Assembly: GCA_029882725.1 (NCBI GenBank) | Contig: JAOUKG010000212.1 | Span: forward strand, 1-5,765 | From: Cyclobacteriaceae bacterium | GTDB lineage: Bacteria; Bacteroidota; Bacteroidia; Cytophagales; Cyclobacteriaceae | DNA: 5,765 nucleotides | Direction: 5' to 3' | Shown: positions 1-5,533 of the stretch, piece after piece | Layout of the letters: each line of letters starts with the position of its first letter | Position numbering within the stretch: the first letter of the stretch is position 1 | The notes under the pieces: generated by a model | Told to the model about the DNA's origin: nothing | The model's input: the letters and a program-made list of their open reading frames with translations, nothing else | The model's database searches: none | Position numbers and translations under genes: made by a program

Positions 1-465
1 GGCAAATTCTTTTTGTGTGAGTTGAACTTCAGAACCCGATCTGTTTATCTGGTGGGTGTTTAGATCCATTTCGATATCACCTAAAATCAAGACATTTTCC
101 ACACTTGCCTTAGATCGTAACTGAACTCTTATTCTTTCCAATAATTCGTCAAAGTGAAATGGTTTTTTAATATAATCATTGGCTCCAGCCTGTAAACCAA
201 AAATAGTTTCTTCAACGGTATCTTTGGCAGTTAGAATAATAATTGGGGTTTCTTTATCCTGCTTTCTGAATTGTCGGCATATTTCAATGCCGCTCATTCC
301 GGGAATCATCCAATCCAACAACAATAAATCATATTCCCCGGAAAGGGCCAGCTGGAATGCCTTTTTACCTTCATCACAAATATCAACAGCATACGACTCC
401 TCTTCAAGTCCTTGTTTTAGGAACTTGGCTATACCGATTTCATCCTCAGCCACTAATATTCTCAT
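1..465 (-). CDS. OmpR/PhoB-family response regulator, 3' end cut by window edge
   Basis: Reading leftward from an ATG at 465, 155 codons stay open to the left edge. The protein begins MRILVAEDE. It has a complete CheY-like receiver domain (about residues 1-118): acidic pocket E7/D8, phospho-acceptor D51 in LLLLDWMIPG, switch threonine T79 in ILTAKD, aromatic Y98 and conserved K101 followed by P102. From about residue 125 the sequence GDIEMDLNTHQI and then LTQKEFA matches the opening strands and first helix of an OmpR-type winged-helix output domain, so roughly 70 residues including the recognition helix lie outside the window. The family receives phosphate from a sensor histidine kinase and controls transcription; the kinase gene is expected downstream, off the left edge (inference). 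The start is supported by a TAAGTTTG promoter element about 30 bases upstream. The signal sensed cannot be told from this fragment. Confidence 0.95.
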   Translation of the reverse strand, partial: MRILVAEDEIGIAKFLKQGLEEESYAVDICDEGKKAFQLALSGEYDLLLLDWMIPGMSGIEICRQFRKQDKETPIIILTAKDTVEETIFGLQAGANDYIKKPFHFDELLERIRVQLRSKASVENVLILGDIEMDLNTHQINRSGSEVQLTQKEFA

Positions 466-467
466 AG

Positions 468-479
468 TTCAAATTTGAA
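468..479. repeat. 12-bp perfect palindrome in the response regulator leader
   Basis: TTCAAATTTGAA is a perfect 12-bp palindrome that ends two bases before the response regulator start codon, inside the predicted 5' untranslated leader. It could be a protein-binding dyad or chance in AT-rich DNA. In RNA it would form only a weak stem with no real loop, so a hairpin role is unlikely. Confidence 0.4.
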
Positions 480-488
480 TAACTTATG

Positions 489-532
489 CTTAATTCAAAC
501 TTAGTTATTTCTTAAGATTTACTTAATTTTTA
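489..532. promoter_or_regulatory. Four CTTAAT-like direct repeats at 11-bp spacing, likely response-regulator binding sites
   Basis: On the plus strand the hexamers CTTAAT (489), CTTAGT (500), CTTAAG (511) and CTTAAT (522) follow each other at exactly 11-bp steps, each separated by 5 bases. OmpR-family regulators bind as head-to-tail dimers to direct repeats of about one helical turn, and this layout closely resembles the PmrA/BasR box (YTTAAK-N5-YTTAAK). Two dimers could fit. The array covers the -7 element and the region just upstream of it at the response regulator promoter, so autoregulation is the simplest reading. That this particular regulator binds here is inference, because its recognition helix is outside the window. 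Confidence 0.5.
496..503 (-). promoter_or_regulatory. -7 promoter element of the response regulator gene
   Basis: On the minus strand this reads TAAGTTTG, a full match to the Bacteroidota -7 consensus TAnnTTTG. Transcription would start near 489, leaving a leader of about 24 bases before the ATG at 465. No good TTTG -33 element is visible 17-23 bases upstream. A weak -33 box is what one expects of a promoter that needs an activator, and it lies within the phased CTTAAT-like repeats. Confidence 0.5.
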
Positions 533-587
533 AATTTAATAGTAATCGGGCTATATATCAAACCAGGATCTAATCAGGGTAGTACTA

Positions 588-623
588 CATAATTGATTCA
601 AAAAACTTTTTGAATCAATTATG
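588..623. repeat. 36-bp near-perfect AT-rich palindrome
   Basis: The arm CATAATTGATTCAAAAA (588-604) is repeated exactly in inverted orientation at 607-623, separated by only two bases (AC). That is 17 paired positions with no mismatch. It lies between the response regulator promoter and the uvrA terminator, in neither gene. Transcribed from either strand it would give a long A-U-rich hairpin whose tip is an A/U run. It could be a secondary bidirectional terminator or mRNA 3'-end stabiliser for uvrA, a dyad operator, or a small repeated palindromic element. The sequence alone does not decide. Confidence 0.6.
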
Positions 624-667
624 CGTTTAAGGAAGTAGGTTGAATACTTTAAAGGTTTTGGTTTAAT

Positions 668-698
668 AAAATGCTGTCTGCGCACCAGGCAGCATTTT
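668..698 (-). terminator. Hairpin terminator downstream of uvrA
   Basis: Two 13-base arms, AAAATGCTGTCTG (668-680) and CAGGCAGCATTTT (686-698), enclose a 5-base loop. They pair with one imperfection (a C.A mismatch on the uvrA strand, a G.U wobble on the other). Read leftward, the stem has a GC-rich core and ends in TTTTATT. It lies about 30-60 bases past the uvrA stop. The arms carry A and T runs on both sides, so it could also work for rightward transcription, but no rightward gene ends here. Confidence 0.75.
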
Positions 699-728
699 CC
701 TTTTACAGGTAAATGATCATGTTGATAA

Positions 729-3581
729 TTAAAGATCTATTTCTTTTTCAAGATATTTCCAGGTATAGCCTTTTTTTGTTTCTATTATTTGTTCTGGCGT
801 GCCCTGGGCAATAATTTGTCCACCTCCCTGACCTCCTTCCGGACCAATATCGATTACATGATCGGCCATTTTGATTACATCCATGTTATGTTCAATAATA
901 AGCACGGTGTTTCCTTTGTCTACCAGTTTATTAAGTACCTCCATAAGGTGTTCAATGTCCTGAAAGTGTAGCCCTGTAGTGGGTTCATCAAGAATGTAAA
1001 GTGTTTTTCCTGTGTCTTTTTTGGAGAGTTCTGTAGCCAGTTTAACTCGTTGAGCCTCCCCTCCGGAAAGGGTAGTAGCATGCTGACCCAAGGTAATATA
1101 TCCCAGACCTACAGAATTCAGTGTTTTTATTTTCCTTAAAATTTTAGGTTGATTTTCAAAGAAATCAACGGCCTCTTCCACGGTCATATCAAGGACGTCG
1201 GAAATAGATTTACCTTTGAATCTAACTTCCAGAGTTTCCCTGTTGTAACGCTTACCTTTACAGGTTTCACACAAAACATGAACATCGGGCAGAAAGTCCA
1301 TTTCTATTACTCTCAGGCCTCCACCGCTACATGTTTCACACCTTCCCCCTTTTACATTGAAAGAGAACCTTCCGGGAGCATAACCCCGAATCTTTGACTC
1401 AGGTAACTGAGTATAAAGGGTACGTATTTCTGAAAAAACACCTGTGTACGTAGCAGGATTGGAACGCGGGGTTCTGCCAATTGGTGACTGGTCGATTTCT
1501 ATTACTTTGTCGATATGCTTCAACCCTTCAATTGACTCATACTCCAAAGGAGTAAGTTTAGATCTGTAAAAATGGGTATTAAGTATTGGAAAAAGAGTAT
1601 CATGAATTAGCGAGGACTTCCCACTACCAGAAACACCCGTGATGCAAATCATTTTTCCCAGGGGTAAATCAAGTGTCACATTTTTTAAATTATTCCCCTT
1701 TGCGCCTTTCAAACTCAGTATATCACCACTTCCTTCTCTTTTTTCTTTTTTGTACGCCAATGATATTTTGTTGTACAGGAATTGTGAAGTAAGACCAGGT
1801 TGGGTTTTAAATTCTTCCGGAGTCCCTTTTGCAACTACACGCCCTCCATGTTTACCTGCTCCGGGGCCAATATCCAGAATATAATCAGATTCCAGCATCA
1901 TATCTTTGTCGTGTTCCACTACTAAAACCGAATTGCCCAAATCTCTGAGATTTTTTAGGGCCGATATAAGCTTTTGGTTATCACGTTGATGAAGACCAAT
2001 ACTCGGTTCATCGAGAATATACAATACCCCAACCAATTGACTTCCAATTTGAGTGGCAAGCCTGATTCGTTGCGCTTCACCCCCGGAAAGAGTACGAAGC
2101 GGACGGTTTAGCTGCAGGTAGTCCATGCCTACATCCAAAAGAAATCCAATTCTCTTGTTTAATTCCTTGAGGACTTCTGTGGCAATTTTTTGTTGTTTTT
2201 CTGAAAGTCTTGTTTCAAGCCCAACCATCCAGCCGGCTAAACTTGAAATATCCATTTCAGCTAGTTCAGCAATGTTTTTATTGTCTATTTTGAAATGCAG
2301 GGATTCTTTTTTTAATCTTTTGCCCTCGCATTCAGGACAAGTTTTAATGACCTGAAATTCATTTAACCAGGATTGCATTTTTTCTGATGCGCCTTCTTTT
2401 TGTTTATCAAGAAAATGAATTATTCCTTGAAAATGAGTACTCCATTGAGTTCCGGGATATTTTTTTGAAGATATTTCAAGTTCTTCATCGTCACCATAAA
2501 GCAACATATGAATAGTTTCTTCAGGAATTTTCTCAATGGGGGTAGTTAGGTTACACCCCTGTTTTTTTAATAAGGCATCTATTTTTTTAAAAATCCAGAT
2601 ATCACGATATTCTCCCAGTGGTGTAATACCCCCACGACTAATGCTTTTTGTGGGGTCAGGGATTATCGATTCACGTGTGATTTCATCTACCTGGCCCATT
2701 CCGTTACATACTGGGCATGCACCATAAGGTGAGTTAAAGGAAAAGTTGTTGGGGGCAGGTTCATCGTAAGAGAGGCCTGTTTCGGGATCCATTAAGCTTT
2801 TGCTGAAATGATGTAATCTATCCTTTTCATCAAGAGCCAGGAGGCTTCCCTTTCCTTCTTTCATGGCGCTTCGCAGGGAGGAAGTAATGCGGGGTCGATC
2901 AGATTCCTGAACAATTATCCGGTCAATGACTACTTCAATGTCGTGGATTTTATATCGGTCCAGTTGCATTTTACCGGTTATTTCCTCCAATTCCCCATCA
3001 ATTCTTACACGGGTGTACCCCGTTTTCCTGATTTGCTGAAATAATTCCCTGTAATGTCCTTTTCGACCCTTAATCAGAGGGGCAAGAATAACTAGTTTTT
3101 GTCCGGCAAAAAAGGACATGATATGGTCAATGATCTGATCTTCTGTTTGCTTAACCATTTTGTTTCCGGTTTGCCAACTAAAGGCTTCACCGGCGCGTGC
3201 AAAAAGAAGTCTGAAGAAATCATAGATTTCAGTAACAGTACCTACAGTAGATCGGGGGTTTTTTGAAGTGGTTTTTTGCTCGATGGAAATCACAGGACTA
3301 AGTCCGTTAATTTTGTCTACATCGGGGCGTTCCATGTTTCCTATAAAACTTCGGGCATACGCAGAAAAGCTTTCCATGTACCTTCGTTGGCCCTCCGCGT
3401 AAATTGTATCGAAGGCCAAAGATGATTTCCCACTTCCACTAATTCCTGTAATAACCACCAATTTATTTCGTGGAATTTCTACATCTAAATTCTTAAGATT
3501 ATGTTCGCGCGCGCCGATAACCTCAATAAATTCATCACTGATATTGTCTGGCACTGGCGGGGATGTGGTTTTTTTACTCAC
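729..3581 (-). CDS. uvrA: UvrA, excinuclease ABC subunit A (DNA damage recognition ATPase)
   Basis: UvrA dimers scan DNA for bulky lesions and load UvrB in nucleotide excision repair. The 950-aa length is normal for the family. Both ATPase halves look intact. First half: Walker A GISGSGKSS (46-54, K52), signature LSGGEAQ (498-504), Walker B ILDEP (D524, E525) and H557. Second half: Walker A GVSGSGKSS (649-657, K655), signature LSGGEAQ (838-844), Walker B ILDEP (D865, E866) and H898. The UvrB-binding region should lie around 130-240. The C-terminal zinc module is canonical (C748, C751, C771, C774) and C415/C418 form another CxxC. The first module has only its second pair (C289, C292). The start is GTG: the frame is open upstream to a stop near 3677 but contains no ATG, GTG or TTG, and the first internal Met (69) lies past Walker A. 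A GTG at codon 10 is the only near alternative. No LexA-like box is seen upstream. Bacteroidota often carry two UvrA paralogues, and which one this is was not resolved. Confidence 0.98.
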   Translation of the reverse strand: MSKKTTSPPVPDNISDEFIEVIGAREHNLKNLDVEIPRNKLVVITGISGSGKSSLAFDTIYAEGQRRYMESFSAYARSFIGNMERPDVDKINGLSPVISIEQKTTSKNPRSTVGTVTEIYDFFRLLFARAGEAFSWQTGNKMVKQTEDQIIDHIMSFFAGQKLVILAPLIKGRKGHYRELFQQIRKTGYTRVRIDGELEEITGKMQLDRYKIHDIEVVIDRIIVQESDRPRITSSLRSAMKEGKGSLLALDEKDRLHHFSKSLMDPETGLSYDEPAPNNFSFNSPYGACPVCNGMGQVDEITRESIIPDPTKSISRGGITPLGEYRDIWIFKKIDALLKKQGCNLTTPIEKIPEETIHMLLYGDDEELEISSKKYPGTQWSTHFQGIIHFLDKQKEGASEKMQSWLNEFQVIKTCPECEGKRLKKESLHFKIDNKNIAELAEMDISSLAGWMVGLETRLSEKQQKIATEVLKELNKRIGFLLDVGMDYLQLNRPLRTLSGGEAQRIRLATQIGSQLVGVLYILDEPSIGLHQRDNQKLISALKNLRDLGNSVLVVEHDKDMMLESDYILDIGPGAGKHGGRVVAKGTPEEFKTQPGLTSQFLYNKISLAYKKEKREGSGDILSLKGAKGNNLKNVTLDLPLGKMICITGVSGSGKSSLIHDTLFPILNTHFYRSKLTPLEYESIEGLKHIDKVIEIDQSPIGRTPRSNPATYTGVFSEIRTLYTQLPESKIRGYAPGRFSFNVKGGRCETCSGGGLRVIEMDFLPDVHVLCETCKGKRYNRETLEVRFKGKSISDVLDMTVEEAVDFFENQPKILRKIKTLNSVGLGYITLGQHATTLSGGEAQRVKLATELSKKDTGKTLYILDEPTTGLHFQDIEHLMEVLNKLVDKGNTVLIIEHNMDVIKMADHVIDIGPEGGQGGGQIIAQGTPEQIIETKKGYTWKYLEKEIDL

Positions 3582-3598
3582 GTTTTTAAAACAAACCG

Positions 3599-3606
3599 CA
3601 AATTTC
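3599..3606 (-). promoter_or_regulatory. Possible -7 element for uvrA
   Basis: The minus strand reads GAAATTTG here, matching TAnnTTTG except at the first position. TTTC lies 19 bases upstream where a TTTG -33 box would be expected. The transcript would start about 10 bases before the GTG, giving a short leader. This is a weak match in AT-rich DNA, supported mainly by its position. Confidence 0.25.
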
Positions 3607-3631
3607 GCTAAAAATAAGTGGTTTTGAAAGG

Positions 3632-3661
3632 TTGGATACTGATATTTCTTTTCCCAATTTG
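3632..3661 (+). promoter_or_regulatory. Possible promoter of the serine hydrolase gene
   Basis: TTG (3632-3634) and CCAATTTG (3654-3661) are spaced by 19 bases, which fits the -33/-7 spacing of Bacteroidota promoters, although the -7 box keeps only its TTTG half. The predicted start of transcription is about 17 bases before the ATG at 3686. The element shares a 104-bp divergent gap with the uvrA promoter. Confidence 0.25.
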
Positions 3662-3685
3662 TACAGAAATTAAGTTACTGAAATT

Positions 3686-5251
3686 ATGAGATTTTTTGGA
3701 ATATTTATTATTGGAATTATTTCCCTGCTTTTTGTGCAGTGTTCGAAGTCTGAAAGCCCAGAAGAAAAGGTCATTTCATTAGAAAAAAGTCAACAAAAAT
3801 ACTATCCGGCTAGTTTTAAAAATGATAACAGAATTAACATTATAAGTGGTTTAAAGGAAGAAATAAATCAAATTTTCAAGAAAAGGTCGGAGGATATGCA
3901 CTATCCCGGATTGGCTTATGGTATTGTTGTGGACGACTCTTTGATTATGACCGGTCAAATGGGTACCCTTGATATCGAAAGTAATATTCCAGCTACTCCC
4001 AAATCTTTATTTAGAATAGCCTCCATGTCAAAAAGTTTTACCGCCATGACTATTCTTCATTTAAGGGATGAAGGAAAAGTGTTCCTTGATGATCCGGTGA
4101 GTAAATATATTCCGGAAATTGGGAATTTAACTTCCCTAACCAAAGATTCCCCCGAAATAACTTTAAGAAATTTACTTACCATGACGGCCGGATTTCCGGA
4201 GGATAACCCCTGGGGAGACAGGCAACTGGACGCTACCGAAGAAGAATTAATCGATTTTATTGCCGGGGATGTATCCTTTTCATCCACCCCTTCCACAGGG
4301 TATGAATACAGCAATTTGGGATTTGCCTTGCTGGGAAATGTAATTACCCGCGTGACGGGAATGCCTTACCAGAAATACATCACCGAAACAATTTTTAAAC
4401 CACTGAAGATGAGCCATACTGTTTGGGAATACTCGGAAGTAGCCGATAGTTTGCTTGCCAAGGGATACCGTTGGGAAGATGCCCGATGGAAAGCCGAGCC
4501 ATTGCTTCACGATGGGGCCTATGGAAGTATGGGAGGTATTATCACTTCCATAGAAGACTTTAGCCGATATGTTTCATTCCATCTTTCTGCATGGCCTACA
4601 AGAAATGAGGAAGAAAGAGGTCCTGTAAAAAGGAGTTCGGTGCGTGAAATGCACCAAATGCATAATCCTCGTCTTACGAATAATGGAACTGGCTTGAATG
4701 GCCAATTTTGTTCCTCGGTATCGGGGTACGGGTTTGGACTTCGTATTACTAATTATTGTGAAGGAAGTTGGAGTGCAGGACACGGAGGAGCATTACCAGG
4801 GTTTGCAAGTTATTACCTGTTTTATCCAGAATATGGCATTGGAATTATGGCATTTTGTAATTTAACCTATACCTCTCCCGCTTCGGCAATAAATAAAGTG
4901 GCTGCACGAATATTTCAGGAATCCTCCATAGCACCCAGAGAATTACCTGTTTCTGAGATTTTAGCACAAAGAAAAGGGGAAGTTTATAAATTAATCACCA
5001 CCTGGGATGAGGATTTGGAAGAGGGAATAGTGGCCATGAATCTCTACATGGACAAATCGAGGGAAAGTAGGATGGAAGATGCAAAAAACAAGCTGGCACA
5101 AATAGGAAAGGTAATTTCTGTTGGGGAAATCAAACCATTGAATCAATTACGGGGAACATTTGAGATCTTTGGTGAAACAGATACTTTGCATGTGTTTTTT
5201 ACTTTGAATCCTGAAAAATCGCCAAAAGTACAGAGGTTGGATATGTGGTGA
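3686..5251 (+). CDS. Lipoprotein serine hydrolase, beta-lactamase/PBP (class C-like) family
   Basis: The 521-aa protein starts with a lipoprotein signal peptide (hydrophobic residues 3-17, lipid cysteine C19 in LFVQC) followed by Ser, Lys and acidic residues, so it should be anchored in the envelope, possibly surface-exposed. The catalytic domain (about 55-410) carries the three motifs of the family: SMSK (nucleophile S113, K116), YSN (208-210), and GHGG (H366-G367-G368) in place of KTG. A separate alpha/beta domain of about 95 residues follows (425-521, around LRGTFEIFGE and FFTLNPEKSP); I recognise the pattern from other Bacteroidota serine hydrolases but cannot name it securely. Relatives include D-aminopeptidases, carboxypeptidases, esterases and PBP4*-like proteins; true antibiotic resistance activity should not be assumed. 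The gene stands alone, divergent from uvrA. The ATG at 3686 is chosen because it begins the signal peptide directly. Confidence 0.9.
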   Translation: MRFFGIFIIGIISLLFVQCSKSESPEEKVISLEKSQQKYYPASFKNDNRINIISGLKEEINQIFKKRSEDMHYPGLAYGIVVDDSLIMTGQMGTLDIESNIPATPKSLFRIASMSKSFTAMTILHLRDEGKVFLDDPVSKYIPEIGNLTSLTKDSPEITLRNLLTMTAGFPEDNPWGDRQLDATEEELIDFIAGDVSFSSTPSTGYEYSNLGFALLGNVITRVTGMPYQKYITETIFKPLKMSHTVWEYSEVADSLLAKGYRWEDARWKAEPLLHDGAYGSMGGIITSIEDFSRYVSFHLSAWPTRNEEERGPVKRSSVREMHQMHNPRLTNNGTGLNGQFCSSVSGYGFGLRITNYCEGSWSAGHGGALPGFASYYLFYPEYGIGIMAFCNLTYTSPASAINKVAARIFQESSIAPRELPVSEILAQRKGEVYKLITTWDEDLEEGIVAMNLYMDKSRESRMEDAKNKLAQIGKVISVGEIKPLNQLRGTFEIFGETDTLHVFFTLNPEKSPKVQRLDMW

Positions 5252-5413
5252 GGAGTATTCATATTTGAATTTACGCAAATCCTCGCTACGACATACATTA
5301 TCTGGTTTGGTTTCCTTTATTAGAGGGTTATAAATCATTGAGGGATATCTGGACGGACAACTATTAAGCAGAAAAAGGAATATTAAAATTGATAATAACA
5401 CTTTAAAGTTCAT
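5147..5413 (-). CDS. Possible small lipoprotein, C-terminal part antisense to the hydrolase gene
   Basis: The 88-codon minus-strand ORF opens with MNFKVLLSILIFLFLLNSC, a textbook lipoprotein signal peptide with lipobox LNSC (C19). About 35 further residues, ending near KFKYEYSSP, lie in DNA not used by another gene. The last 34 codons or so run antisense through the 3' end of the serine hydrolase gene, and there the composition (many Lys, Phe, Ile, Cys) looks like a shadow frame. A weak promoter match (TTGGTTTG) sits 22-29 bases upstream. I know no family for it. It may be a genuine short lipoprotein, the surviving 5' end of a longer lost gene, or chance. The signal peptide is the only strong argument. 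Confidence 0.4.
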   Translation of the reverse strand: MNFKVLLSILIFLFLLNSCPSRYPSMIYNPLIKETKPDNVCRSEDLRKFKYEYSSPHIQPLYFWRFFRIQSKKHMQSICFTKDLKCSP

Positions 5414-5434
5414 ACTATGATGTTAGCCTTCAGC

Positions 5435-5442
5435 CAAACCAA
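5435..5442 (-). promoter_or_regulatory. Possible -7 element for the small lipoprotein ORF
   Basis: The minus strand reads TTGGTTTG, one mismatch from TAnnTTTG, with a TTG about 16 bases upstream. It would give a leader of roughly 15 bases before the ATG at 5413. Weak evidence, useful mainly because it agrees with the position of the signal-peptide ORF. Confidence 0.25.
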
Positions 5443-5464
5443 TGAGCGTTAAATCAAACAAAAA

Positions 5465-5482
5465 GTAAACAATATCGTTTAC
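5465..5482. promoter_or_regulatory. Dyad operator upstream of the HigA-like gene
   Basis: GTAAAC (5465-5470) and GTTTAC (5477-5482) form an inverted repeat around AATATC, and 16 of 18 positions are symmetric. ACAATAT also occurs twice in direct orientation (5469 and 5481), 12 bp apart. The right arm coincides with the expected -33 position of the promoter whose -7 box is at 5501. A dimeric helix-turn-helix protein bound here would block RNA polymerase, the usual way HigA-type antitoxins repress their own operon. The site lies between two divergent starts and could affect both. Confidence 0.5.
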
Positions 5483-5500
5483 AATATGAGGTGTTTTCTA

Positions 5501-5508
5501 TATCTTTG
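5501..5508 (+). promoter_or_regulatory. -7 promoter element of the HigA-like gene
   Basis: TATCTTTG is a perfect match to the Bacteroidota -7 consensus TAnnTTTG. The -33 region is TTTACA (5478-5483), a poor match to TTTG, about 20 bases upstream and inside the dyad operator. Transcription would begin near 5514, about 20 bases before the ATG at 5534. Confidence 0.6.
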
Positions 5509-5533
5509 TTTAGCAGCAACTAAACCCACTGTT

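Noticed and set aside
179..478. Plus-strand 99-codon frame
   Set aside because: It lies antisense to the response regulator, whose receiver motifs are unmistakable on the other strand.
588..623. Palindrome as a chromosomal dif/Xer site
   Set aside because: The CATAA and TTATG ends resemble Xer half-site cores, but they are 26 bases apart rather than about 6, and the arms are identical rather than asymmetric.
789..2727. Several plus-strand frames of 60-82 codons
   Set aside because: All lie antisense within uvrA, have no family-like pattern, and uvrA is intact throughout.
3582..3685. LexA/SOS box in front of uvrA
   Set aside because: Neither CTGT-N8-ACAG nor GAAC-N4-GTTC is present; the lone TGTACA at 3660-3665 is not enough.
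4057..4783. Minus-strand frames of 69-85 codons
   Set aside because: They are antisense to the catalytic domain of the serine hydrolase and show no signal peptide or motif.
3686..5251. Acquired antibiotic-resistance beta-lactamase
   Set aside because: The SxxK/YxN/HxG set is shared by many chromosomal peptidases and esterases, there is no mobile element nearby, and the extra C-terminal domain is not found in known resistance enzymes.
5486..5533. Upstream in-frame ATG adding 16 residues to the HigA-like protein
   Set aside because: The perfect -7 box TATCTTTG lies downstream of it at 5501-5508, so the transcript would not contain that codon. The extension is also unlike the family N-terminus.
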